The notes beneath the pieces are model-generated. The model had not been told where the DNA came from, did not search any database, and saw only the letters and a list, made by a program, of their open reading frames with translations. The translations under genes were made by a program, and so were the position numbers. Positions 37,345-49,300 of a DNA stretch of 64,000 nucleotides are shown here, piece by piece. Source of the stretch: Argopecten irradians (Eukaryota > Mollusca > Bivalvia > Pectinida > Pectinidae); NCBI RefSeq assembly GCF_041381155.1, contig NC_091144.1:5675501-5739500 (forward strand), read 5' to 3'. Position 1 is the first letter of the stretch. The number at the start of each line of letters is the position of its first letter.

Positions 37345-38048
37345 AAGAGTGCAGCTCTCTGCGCGGCCGAAGGCCGCGTAGAGCGAAGCTCTACTAACGA
37401 TAACACGTGTATGAGCATATAGAATCCAATACATTCCAGTACCCCTTGGACTTTGAAATCGTGTCCCGCGGGAAAAGTCTCCGTCTCCATGCAGGCTGCC
37501 ATGTTTTAATTCTTGTTATCAGCATGACGAGATTTGAAATTTTCTCTATAGACAAAACGTTTCATCAGGATACACTTTGTAATTACTGTAAGTAGTTTTA
37601 GATAACTACACAAAGACAAGAACGGCACAGTAAATGTACTGGTCAAAATGATATACTCTGTGTAAAGCGCTCAGCACCGTCAGCCGTGACGTCAGGACGT
37701 CTCTGGTGCCAAAGATGACGGCACATATTCCCGCGCATTTTTGATACATGGCATGTTGCCAAGTTTTCCGCCTTTGAGAGAAACAAGATCGAAAGGTTGA
37801 AAGGTTGAACTATTCAAATTGAATATTTCTTTCTGACCTGTATGTGACGAGTGTCAATATATTTCTAGACACAAAACATCTATCAATAGTGTTGAAGAAT
37901 AGCATTTTAAAAAAAATCAATGATCGGACTACAAGTTTAAACAGTTTTAATCTCGGTCTGAGGTTATAATCCTAATATATAGCTATAATAACATTTCTTA
38001 AATGCACTGTAGCTGCGCTCTTCTGAGGCTTTGCCTTAAATTCATATT
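37345..38048. mobile_element. Hairpin-ended element of about 0.7 kb, class unknown
   Basis: It interrupts the 40-bp satellite. Near its ends are inverted AAGAGTGCAGCT (37345-37356) and AGCTGCGCTCTT (38011-38022), but 26 further bases follow on the right. Two GAA-loop hairpins sit at the left end: CGCGGCC-GAA-GGCCGCG (37362-37378) and GTAGAGC-GAA-GCTCTAC (37378-37394). The small hairpin AGGC-TTT-GCCT lies at the right end. The interior has a TGACGTCA CRE-like site near 37686-37695. No transposase is seen. Confidence 0.6.
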
Positions 38049-38886
38049 AAAGGAATGTGATCATGAGTAAGATCTAATGGCTGATCATAAAGGAATGTGA
38101 TCATGAGTAAGGTTTAATAGCTGTTAATAAAGGAATGTGAGGGTCACACTTAATAACGACAACAAACGACAAGAAACGACACGAAACGACAACACGTTAA
38201 ATACAAGGAAAAGTTAGTGACAACACAGGATATGTTATTCAGTACATTAAAATGAATATTTCTACCAAGTTTTATGAAGATTGGAGCAAAAATGAAGGAA
38301 TTAGAGCGATTTGAATATTCTGAAATCGGCCGCTGGTCAACGATAGATCGAGTGACAAGAGGTTTGCCGTACGGTATACCGACAACACATTGTAACATCG
38401 AAAATGTTTTAAAAACCTAACGACAACAGAAGATATGTTTTTTGTCATACTATAATGCATCTATGTACAAAATTTCATTAAGATTGGAATAAAAATGAAG
38501 ACTTTTAACCTGTTTTAATGTTACGAGATCGGCGACTGGTCAGGTTTACTACCGACAACAGATCGACGACTCACACACACCTGTACACGCGTTTGTACGA
38601 GTGCATGGGGTCTCGATACTGTTTGTCTAAACCATTGTTGTTTAAACATCATTATAGTCGGTGTAGAACTCTCGGCCATACTCAATACACGAATATGTTT
38701 CCAGACCCTACGAACGGACGTGGTTCTTCTCAGGGTCCTTTATATGTTGGTGTAGCTAATCTATTTAGGTTTTTTGTGTGTATTTTTAGCTGCGTAAATA
38801 TTTTTTTTTATATTAATTCACTATTTTATTTACGCGGTAACTTTGACTTTATTTAATACGTTTTATTTGAAAGATTAAGTTTTAAT

Positions 38887-39247
38887 ATCTTGAATCCCGT
38901 CCTGCGGGCACACAAGATTTCGCTTGCGTATCGTAAGTTTTAATTTCGGGAAGCTTACAAATATTACGTTTATTTAACACTTTTTATTACTGAACTTACA
39001 TATTTCATTTATTGAAAGATTTTTACTGACACATACATACGTATAATTCATTTGAAAAGTATTAGAAGGTAAACGAATTTTAACTGTTACAACATCTTGA
39101 ATCCCGTCCTGCGGGCATACAAGATTTCGGAAACATATCGTAAAATGTCCAACTGATTATTTCGCAAACGTATCGTTTAAAGTCTAACTGTTTAAGAGAA
39201 ACACAATCCTTAAATATCTTGAATCCCGTCCTGCGAGCACACAAGAT
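38887..39247. repeat. Three copies of a 32-bp two-step hairpin inside the MULE
   Basis: A 32-bp motif occurs at 38887-38918, 39094-39125 and 39216-39247. Its outer stem is ATCTTG/CAAGAT and its inner stem CCCG-TCCTG-CGGG (third copy CCCG-TCCTG-CGAG). Each is followed by TTTCG and shortly after by CGTATCGT-type words. They lie downstream of the transposase remnant on the minus strand. Confidence 0.7.
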
Positions 39248-39369
39248 TTCGCTAAGACATTTTTTTCTGTTTAGACGGACCGTGCGATTCTGTTCGATTT
39301 CCACGCACACGTTTTCGCGTACTCGGTTTTTTCGAGATGGCTGCATGTTTTGGAATAGTTAGCATTCTA

Positions 39370-39898
39370 TTAGTGGAAGATATAAGTTCCTTTTACTGCT
39401 TCACAAGTTTCAAAAACTTGTGCACTTTCCGTTATCTTTTCTACAACGGGCAGTTCTCTCCAAAATACTGAACTTATTTTTAAATGTTGTGCATGCGGAG
39501 TTATTTCGTACTCTCCTATTCCTTGAAGCGATCTGCGCACGTGGTTGTACTGCGTGTTTTGTATGTGCTCTAATCGTTTTATCAAATCTGGAACTTTCGA
39601 AATTTTCCTGTCACCAACAAGCTTTATGATGTGATTCATTGATTCGCAGTTGTTTTTCCAGCCTTTGGGTATATGGAGGCATCGTACTTGGGCCTCAACC
39701 ACCCTGCGCCGGATATAGTTGGTAAAGTTTTTTCAGACCAATATGTACCCATACGTTCACCATACATATCGTCGATTTTGCTTGATACTGAATCAAATTC
39801 TTTGATAGTATCCGAATTGATCAGTCCATCCTCGCCAAAGATAGACGACATTATCGGCGCCTTTTCGTTGTCGTTCATTCATGCTCTCGAAAATATAC
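39370..39898 (-). pseudogene. MULE transposase, C-terminal remnant
   Basis: Two overlapping minus-strand frames (39878-39636, then 39702-39370) together cover the end of a Mutator-like transposase. The first reads MSSIFGEDGLINSDTIKEFD. The second reads GWKNNCESMNHIIKLVGD and then IGEYEITPHAQHLKISSVFW. NNCESMNH is the C-terminal motif common in invertebrate MULE transposases. One frame shift separates the two parts near 39680. The upstream catalytic half is missing, the pearl-like element abutting at 39899. Confidence 0.7.
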
Positions 39899-41592
39899 AA
39901 CAAGAGATCCCAGAGGGATCTTGGCGCCCACCAAAGAATGATCTATGTCTGACAACAGAAAGAGGGATCTTTTCCCTGCTTTTCAAACTTTTACTACATA
40001 CTATATATTAAACTTGAGAAAGATCCTTTCAGTACTTTCTGACATATATAGCAGAAACAAACTTCAATTATCAAAATCCAAGATGGCTACCTGTCGATCA
40101 TCTTGCTGACCGATAAGTCCGAAAATGCACTAGACCCCTTCAGGAACCTGCACATGAAATTTGAGAAAAAAACCTTCATTACTTTCTGAGAAATAGCGGT
40201 AACAAACTTTAACTATCAACATCCAAGATGGCCGCCCTTCGGCCATCTTGTTGACCGATCTGTCCCAAAATGCAATATGCACAACTAGGGTCCTAGGGGA
40301 ACCTACATATGAAATTTGAGAAAAATTCCTTCAGTACTTTCTGGGAAATACGTTAACAAACTTTAACTATCAAAATCCAAGATGGCCGCCGGTGGACTAT
40401 CTTGTTGACAGATTGGTCCCAAAATGCAATATGCACAACTAGGGCCCTAGGAGAACCTACATATGAAATTTGAGAAAGATCCCTTCACAACTTTCTGAGA
40501 AATAGCGGTAACAAACTTAAACTATCAAAATCCAAGATGGCCGCCAGTCGGCCATCTTGTTGACCGATTAGTCCCAAAATGCAATATGCACAACTAGGGC
40601 CCTAGGGGAACCTACATGTGAAATTTGAGAAAGATCCCTTCACAAATTTCTGAGAAATAGCGGTAACAAACTTAAACTATCTAAATCCAAGATGGCCGCC
40701 AGTCGGCCATCTTGTTGACAGATTGGTCCCAAAATGCAATATGCACAACTAGGGCCCTAGGGGAACGTACATGTGAAATTTGAGAAAGATCCCTTCACAG
40801 CTTTCTGAGAAATAGCGGTAACAAACTTTAACAATCAAAATCCAAGATGGCCGCCAGTCGGCCATCTTGTTGACCGATTGGTCCCAAAATGCAATATGCA
40901 CAACTAGGGCCCTAGGGGAACCTACATGTGAAATTTGAGAAAGATCCCTTCACAACTTTCTGAAAAATAGCGGTAACAAACTTTAACTATCAAAATCAAA
41001 GATGGCCGCCAGTCGGCCATCTTGTGGACCGATTGGTCCCAAAATGCAATATGCACAACTAGGCCCATAGGCCCTAGGGAAACCTACATGTGAAATTTGA
41101 GAAAGATCCCTTCACAACTTTCTGAGAAATAGCGGTAACAAACTTAAACTATCAAAATCCAAGATGGCCGCCAGTCGGCCATCTTGTTGACCGATTGGTC
41201 CCAAAATGCAATATGCACAACTAGGGCCCTAGGGGAACCTACATGTGAAATTTGAGAAAGATCCCTTCACAACTTTCTGAGAAATAGCGGTAACAAACTT
41301 TAACTATCAAAATCCAAGATGGCCGCCAGTCGGCCATCTTGTTGACCGATTGGTACCAAAATGCAATATGCACAACTAGGGTCCTAGGGGAACCTACATG
41401 TGAAATTTGAGAAAGATTCCTTCAGTACTTTGTGAGAAATAGCGGTAACAAGAATTGTTAACGGACGGACGGACGGACGGACGGAAGGACGGACGGACGG
41501 AAGGACGGACGGACGGAAGGACGGACGGACGGACGACGGACCACGGACGAAAGGCGATTTGAATAGCCCACCATCTGATGATGGTGGGCTAA
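39899..41592 (-). mobile_element. Pearl-like element, reverse orientation, about 9 core units, nested in the MULE
   Basis: It starts AACAAGAGATCCCAGAGGGA and ends at the AGCCCACCATCTGATGATGG hairpin. About nine units carry CTTTCTGAGAAATAGCGGTA and CAAGATGGCCGCCAGTCGGC. An ACGG microsatellite (about 41460-41535) sits between core and hairpin, as in described pearl elements. The units are closely similar, so this is probably the youngest of the four copies here. Confidence 0.8.
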
Positions 41593-42859
41593 AAATGTAC
41601 AATTAAAAAAAATAAACATATAATAGTGTATTTCTTAAGATAACATATGGGAAGTATATATAAACACCATATGTTTACATAACAATAAATACAATCGCGA
41701 ACTGTAATCACACTGATAATATACACACGTGTGTGCTTCTTCTATATGTATACTGTATGCAAGCCGTCGGTCTACTGAGAATTTCAATGATCATTACTCA
41801 TTCAAATCTTCATCAATAGTCATTACACTTGACATGAATTACTTTCTTTAGATATAGGTTACATATATTATTATTTGCGGTAACATTACTGCGTAATTTC
41901 GTAAAATATTTTGTGTTGTCGGTCGGATCTAGATCTGTACATGTAAGCTTGGCTTACACACATGTATACACTCTGCGTCTCTTCATATTTGAAATCGTCA
42001 TTACTCCGGTATTTTTACTCCAATCTTAATGAAATTTTGTACAGATATGCATTATGGTATGACAAACAACATATCTTATGTTGTCGTTAGGTTTTTGTAA
42101 TATTTTTAATGCTATGATGTGTTGTCGGTAATACTGAACATACACACTCACGATATAAACCTGACCAGTCGCCGATCTTGTAACATTAAAACAGGTATCA
42201 AGTCTTCATTTTTATTCCAATCTTAATGAAATTTTGTACATAGATGCATTATAGTATGACAAAAAACATATCTTCTGTTGTCGTTAGGTTTTCAAAACAT
42301 TTTCGATGTTACAATGTGTTGTCAGTATACCGTACGGCAAACCTCTTGTCACTCGATCTATCGTTGACCAGCGGCCGATTTCAGAATATTCAAATCGCTC
42401 TATTCCTTCATTTTTGCTCCAATCTTCGTAAAACTTGGTAGAAATATTAATTTTAATGTACCGAATAACATATCCTGTGTTGTCACTAACTTTTCCTTGT
42501 ATTTAACGTGTTGTCGTTTGTTGTCGTTTCTTGTCGTTTGTTGTCGTTTGTTGTCGTTATTAAGTGTGACCGGAATGTGATTATGAGTAAGGTCTAATAG
42601 CTGTTAATAAAGGAATGTGATTGAGTACTAATGTATAACTGTATATAATGACTGCTTACTTTTTAATTCAGAAACAAGCTAAGTTCACAACATTCAACTA
42701 TTTTAATTACTCAAAAAAATCATGGCACATGTTGCTGCTAAGGTTTTTCATAATCACTACCTCTGCCAAGATTCGAACATCATAAAAATATGTCAATTTG
42801 TATCAGTTTATATGCTGGTCTATCTATATAAACTGATCAATAAAATGAAAACATTTGTA

Positions 42860-43350
42860 ACAAATTAACAATCTGTAAAAACTTCTTACCTCACCGTACA
42901 GTCGCAATAAATTTCCTTTGAGATTGTCTTTAATGCTGGAAAAATTATCAACAACTCAATGCCATGGAACGTGTAAATATTGATTCCGGAAGTTGTACCG
43001 GAAGTTGAACGCGTATTAGAATTACTTCCCCTTAAAATTTTCCGTCGTCTTAGCAATGTCAAGGGCGAAGCATAACTAAGCGATAATACAACAATTTTGT
43101 TATGTGTTTCTCATCAATACAGCAGTATAACTGTGATTAACAAAGAAAACATATGCTTTAGTTTAAAAGAAATTATTCTTAAAGTGATTATTTTACCACT
43201 GATTTACTAAAAGCTTTATATTTTACAGTTGACCTTTGGACTATCTTATCTACTACTTTGTCACCAATACGTCAGCCATGTGGTAGCCGGTGATCTTGAA
43301 ATGTCCGACCGAGTTTCATAAGGAGTTCACAGTTGCAGCATACGTCAAAA
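42860..43350. promoter_or_regulatory. Probable bidirectional TMEM230/STARD7 promoter with paired ETS sites
   Basis: The candidate TMEM230 first exon (minus) and the STARD7 start codon (plus, 43351) lie only about 380-460 bp apart. Two CCGGAAGT motifs (42986-42993 and 42998-43005), 12 bp apart, are consensus ETS-family sites. A reverse-type ACTTCC is near 43025. No TATA box is clear. Paired ETS sites are typical of TATA-less bidirectional promoters, including those of genes for mitochondrial proteins. Usage is inferred. Confidence 0.5.
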
Positions 43351-46300
43351 ATGAGTGTGGATAACATTTTCCTGCAGCTGAGGATTTTAACTCATCGTCT
43401 TCTCTCAAATAATCAAAAGAGAACGCAGGCCATTTTATTCAAACGAGCTACAACGCTCGTCGAAAGGAACGGGGCTAAATCTAATGCTTTTTGGCAGAAT
43501 GCGATTGTCCGAAAACTTTTAGACCAATTTGGAATATTGAACGATTTGGCGATTAAACAGTGTAACGGAGTAGTTGCACAGCGTTTACGGAGAACCACAC
43601 AAATTTTATTTTTATACAGAAGAGTTTATGGCGAGTCGGTGGTTCGCATTATCAACAGATTCAGCGACCCCTTTATGAGAAATGGGAAAATCAAGAATGC
43701 ATTCTGTCTTTATGGAGCAGCATTATTTTCTTGGCAAAATAATCAATTGACCGATTCTGATCTGGAAAGGTTAGAAAATCTACATAACAAATGGCTACTA
43801 CTCTGTATTTGCATTACTGTAATATTACTTATTACTTATATGACTTTATATTTTACTCTTTATGAGCTGTTATGTAGTCTTAAGTGACCCTTGACCTTTT
43901 ACAATTATTGCTTTCAAGAGGCTCCTTTCAGTTGAATACAAAGTTTTATGAAGTGAAATTCATTTGAAACACAACTTTGAATTTTACTGTCTTATTCTTA
44001 AAGATGCTCCACCACCGACGAATGGTTGTCTATCAAAAACAGTAGACAAATTAATTAAGATTTTTCCTCAGTTATAAAAATTATGTAATTTTTCATTATT
44101 ATCAATTTACCACCCTTGAAAAGTTTGAGCTTCTTATTTCAATTCAAGATAAAAATATCAAAAATAATTAATTGCATCCCCCAAAAAATCCTTGGCACTA
44201 TGCATTACTTATCAGTTCATTCAGAGAGCTTTTTTGTTAATTCTTAGGTTTTTTATGTGTTAATAGTAACAGTTCTATTTTATATAATTGATTTAATTAT
44301 AGATTATGTCTACTACTTGACTTTTAGTTTAGTACATTTATATTGCACGTTTTTAGATGAAATGTTTGTATACCAGTGGTCCAAACAGGTGTTAATAAGT
44401 TTATATAATACTAAGCTAATACAACTAGTTGTTTACTGTATAATTGTTAAATTTTGTGGGTGTAAATTTTTTTTTCTTTTTGCAATTTATTCACTTTCAT
44501 TTTAAATTTCACAATTAAAGGTTGATCAGCAAAGTTCGCAAAATTAAAACCCACACAAATATTAGCAACTATATACAGTAATATTCTTGTCGTAAGTCTA
44601 CAATAGTAGATATAAACATTAATCCTTAGGCACAATGTTTTCTAAATATTAAAAACAGTGATTTACCTGTTCCTTAATTCAGCTGCATTGAAGACATGAA
44701 GCACATCCAGGAGATGGTGAATGCTGACTGTGAAAATGAGGAGGATGAGGGCAGTGATGTCGATAATGGCACCAACAGGAAGGATAATAACCCAAAGGAC
44801 AGCAGGGTCAACCAATTCATGGAGACCTGGTCGTGTGTCATGAACAACCCAAACTTCAAAGTTTGGAGTAAACCTGTAGAAGGATCACACGTAGAAGAAT
44901 ATAAAGGTATAAAACGTGTTAGGATATTTCAATATTGTCTTTTTATTTTAAAGTTTGGCCTTAAATGACCCTGGCTCTCAGTGGGCTGTTGAAATTTAAC
45001 AAACAAAAATGTTATAATAATCGGACTGAGATGAATTAAGGTTTAAAGAACCATTTGATATCTTTGTACTGCACAAAGAAGCGAAAAGTAGACTCATACA
45101 ATACTTCCATCTAGCTCAATAGCTTAAAGTTCATATGGATGAATTATATATATAAAAAAAAGTTAATGAAGAGGCCCAAAATACAATGCATGATATCTAT
45201 ATATTATACCTGGTAAATGTTTGATATGTTTTTCTTCTCATCATTATCTTATTTTTCTATTTCAGTTTATGGCACCTATCATGATATCACACCTCTATCA
45301 TTCTACACTGTCCAGGTATGCATCATTACTATTTACACTACTGCAATTACATCATTTCATAAATGTATAAAGAATTATACATTAATGATTTGTGATGTTG
45401 TAATTATAGATGCTCCACCACTGACAAATGGTAGTTTCTTAATCAAAAACAGGAACAGACAAATAAATATTTTTCTTCAGTTACAAAAGTACCCATTACC
45501 ACCCTTAAAAAGTTTGAGCTTCTTAATTTACTTCAAGATGAAAATATTAAAAATAATTAATTGTGTCCCGATAAAAGTCCATGGCACTGTGCCCAATATG
45601 GAATTAAGTACTGATTGAGCATCCGCCCAAAGCAAAGCAAGTTATATCAGGAATTTTTGTTCATGTTAATTACTAATTAGATATAAATACATGATTAGGC
45701 CAAAAAAAAATAGATGCATGTTTCAGGTTACATGACTGAAAAATTAGGGTAGGTCGGTTGGGAATTTATTTCATTTTTGATGCTGTGAAACAGCATTCTT
45801 AGGTACGCTCGAAGAGCCTGTGCACATCGAAACAATGAAACCACTCCGCAATGAAAATTAAAAGTTGTTTTGTTCATTTCACGTAATACTTGATGGTATG
45901 AAAAAATAAAACCCCAATATTCAAAACCACAGACATAGAATTTGTACATATGTATACACCATGGATGGAGTGTTTTAAGTGTTTAGTTGGGACTCTATGA
46001 TATTTGTATTACTCCGAGAACACTGGTCTCCCGAAAATCACGAACAACGCCTTCTTCGCTGTCTTCCTCCGCGACAGACTTTCGGTGGATTTTGGATTGT
46101 GTATGTTTATTTAAATTTTAAGTAATTCATGCTAATGATCGATTATTGTAATCAAATGTTAGGAAGGTAACTGCAAAAGAAAGTTCTTATAACGCTTATA
46201 AAGTTTCTTGTGTTGGTTGTATTGACGAACTATATCTGAGATATTATTGCGCAGTAAAAGTTCATAGTTTTGAGTAAGTGGTCACTGGGAGTTCTGTCTT

Positions 46301-49300
46301 TTGTTTATTGACAACTGCGGTATATTGAAAGGGGAAAAGTACCAAATTTATCAATATAAACTTAATAATGATAATATAGATCTATTTATGTCCGAGCAAC
46401 TTAAAGTGACAAATGAACTTATATTGCCGTGTAATGTAGGTAGCCTTATGAAGACTTGCTAAAGTCTGAAGTATTGCAGGAAGTTTTCTTGATGATAGCG
46501 TTCTTATGAATTCAAAAGAAATTTGACTGTTATAAGTAACCAAATAATGTACCCTTTACTTGACAAACGTATATGGCCATGTTTTATTATAAGTCAAAAG
46601 TCGGCAAAGCAAAACTCACGATAAATGTTCTGCACGATAATATCTCGCCAACCAGTTACGGTTAGGCTTACGAAGTCCGATACATTACATGAGGTTTTCT
46701 TGATGTTAACGGCTAGCGTTCATGTGAATTTAAAAGAAATCCGAGTGATATACGTAATGAAATAATGTACCTTTTATTTGGCAAAAGTATCTGGCCATGA
46801 TTTATTAGTCAAAAGCCGTCAAAGCAACCCATGTTAGTTTTCTAAAAGGGAAACCAAAACATATCCGGAAATGGTAATATTTCTAATGTTATATTTTTCC
46901 GAAAATATTCTTCAATGTTAAGTGGATATTAAGATATGAAAATGTTTACTTATGATTTTTTGTCTTTGAAGAGACATTGATGAAATTGATAATTTAACAA
47001 TTAATAAAGAATTATAAAAAAATGACACTCAGATTCTGAACGGTTTCATTGGTGTTGAAATCGTTATTTCAAAAATAATTTAGAAATAAAATTTATTACA
47101 GTTAAATTTTAGGATAATAAGTTATTCAACTTTTTGTTCTTGAAAAACTTAAATATCATAAAATAAATACAGTATATCGTAAATATTGTTTTATTAAACT
47201 CCGAAATTCAACACTGCACACTTATGTATAGTTTACTAAATTCTATATTTAAATAAAAACCAATTTCTTTATTCCTTTGTTTGAGTTCTTCACTTACAGC
47301 ATCTATGAGTGGCCTTGGCACTTTGATTTTTATTTTATTTTTTAGGAGGGGTGGGGAAGGGGTTGAGTTGCTTTATTACTACATTACAAAGTAATTTGTC
47401 TTTTAGGCTTTAGGCTTTATGCTGGCTAGAAGTCTTTTATTTCTCATTACTATAATTGAACTTTATCTGGATAAACTTAAAGCAAGCGTAAAAATCTAAA
47501 TTGAAAACTTCACAAAGTACGTTTTTGTTTTGAAAATGTGTGAAAAAATAGGTAGGGTCGGAGGTAAAAACTAGGTAGGTAGGGGTACCTGAAACAAACA
47601 TTTATTTTTTTTGGCCTTAAACACCAATTATTGTTCAAATATCTTTTAATGATGAGTAGCATTTATGCTCTTTCGGCAATGGATCATCGTTGTATGAAAT
47701 TGTGGTGTTTTAGAAACTTTTGATATACAGAAATACATGTTTTTTATTTTTGAAATATTTACAGGTGGATTTAAAATACAGAAAGACATGGGATTCCCGA
47801 GTTCTCAAACTAGATGTTGTTGACCGTGACCAAACATCTGGCACAGAGATTGTTCACTGGGTCACAAAATTTATTGTAAGTTAATTTGATAAGTTTATTG
47901 CCTAATGGCTGATTCTCCAAAATTTTAAGCTATTTCGCTTTCAATAGTTCAAACTGAATATCTTATATATATATATATAGCCTTATGGGGACATTTTGAT
48001 GCATTGAAAATTTGAAATGATGAAATCTGGGGTTTTAAAGTACAGGTATGGTTGTTTTCTTCTTCTTTTTTATTTTTAGCCCACCATCATCAGATGGTGG
48101 GCTATTCAAATCGCCTTTAGTTCGTCGTCTTTCTGTCCATCCGTCCGTTAACAATTCTTGTTACCACTATTTCTCAGAAAGTGCTTAAGGGGTCTTTTTC
48201 AAATTTCATATGTAGGTTCTCCTAGGGCCCTAGTTGTGCATAGTACATGTTGGGACTGATTGGTCAACAAGATGGCCAACTGGCCGCCATCTTTGATTTC
48301 ATCGTTGAAATTTGATACCGCTGTTTCTTAGAAAGTACTGAAGCGATCTGATTTAAATATTATTTGTAGTATATTTGAAAAAGTTTGAAAAGCAGGGTAA
48401 ATATCCCTTTTTCCATTGTCAGACATAGATCATTCTTTGGTGGGTGCCAAGATCCCTCCGGGATCTCTTGTTTTTTTGTAAAAAAGAGAGTTATACTTCT
48501 ACTATATGTCAGACAAAATATTACTAACAGCTATAGATAATTCTGGAGTCAACTTTTACGACAATAAGGATTACTTCAAATCATTGAATATAAAACGTTA
48601 ATGAATAGCTTACAGTGCTATTCTGTAGTAGTGTCCTTTATAGGTAGATGTACTTTAATTTCTTTCAGTGGCCAATGGCAGACCGAGAATATGTGTTTGC
48701 ACGAAGATACAAGGTAATTATTAAGACATAAAGAAGACATATTCAACTTCTGGAAATTCCAAGGCTTTTTTATTATGAAAAGTTTGACGTTAAAAATTGA
48801 AGTTTTGATCATGCAGCTTCATTTGAGTAGAATTATATTATTATGAAATAACAAAGGGACCATGATAGAGATTAAACTGATAGACTCCGTACACAACAAA
48901 CTTTGTATGTAAGGTTAGACTCTGTACACAACAAACTTTGTATGTAAGGTTAGACTCAGTACACAATAAACTTTGTATGTAAGGTTAGACTCGGTACACA
49001 ACAAACTTTGTATGTAAGGTTAGACTCGGTACACAAAAAACTTTTTGTGTAAGGTTAGACTCAGTACACAACAAACTTTGTATGTAAGGTTAGACTCAGT
49101 ACACAACAAACTTTGTATGTAAGGTTAGACTCAGTACACAACAAACTTTGTATGTAAGGTTAGACTCGGTACACAACAAACTTTGTATGTAAAGTTAGAC
49201 TCAGTACACAACAAACTTTGTATGTAAGGTTAGACTCAGTACACAACAAACTTTGTATGTAAGGTTAGACTCGGTACACAACAAACTTTGTATGTAAGGT

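Larger units (their letters stand above)
38141..42571 (-). mobile_element. MULE-type DNA transposon with 408-416 bp inverted repeats
   Basis: Long inverted repeats (38141-38548 and 42156-42571) start GGTCACACTTAATAACGACA. A 9-bp target duplication GGAATGTGA lies at 38132-38140 and 42572-42580, as expected for Mutator-like elements. The inverted repeats contain runs of ACGACA-type words and an internal duplicated unit, recalling Foldback elements. Minus-strand frames carry a MULE transposase C-terminal part. A pearl-like element (39899-41592) has inserted into that gene, so the copy is inactive. It sits in a satellite in TMEM230's presumed first intron. Confidence 0.8.
36118..42625. repeat. 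40-bp satellite array interrupted by three transposon insertions
   Basis: The unit is GTAAGGTCTAATGGCTGCTA then ATAAAGGAATGTGTTCATGA (40 bp). About 25 units survive in blocks at 36118-36215, 36567-37344, 38049-38131 and 42572-42625. The gaps are exactly filled by a TTAA MITE, a hairpin-bearing element and a MULE. Array periodicity therefore fixes the insertion points and target duplications. Confidence 0.9.
35719..42975 (-). other. TMEM230: Likely 5' untranslated exons and 7-kb first intron of TMEM230
   Basis: On the minus strand, TGTACGGTGAG|GTAAGAAG gives a strong donor with the exon ending at 42890. TTAATATTACAG|AGCAACC gives an acceptor at about 35957, leading through untranslated sequence to the ATG at 35808. 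This suggests a non-coding exon at roughly 42890-42970 and a 5' extension of the first coding exon. The intron between is almost wholly repeats and transposons. Without transcripts this is inference. Confidence 0.45.

Noticed and set aside
43333-43350. Upstream TTG start for STARD7
   Set aside because: The first ATG in frame is at 43351; the six extra codons have no support.
43770-43887. Continuation of STARD7 exon 1 to a hydrophobic tail (ICITVILLITYMTLYFTLYE)
   Set aside because: A donor at 43769 joins in phase to exon 2 and reproduces the family's linker; the hydrophobic tail is intronic read-through, though a truncated isoform cannot be excluded.
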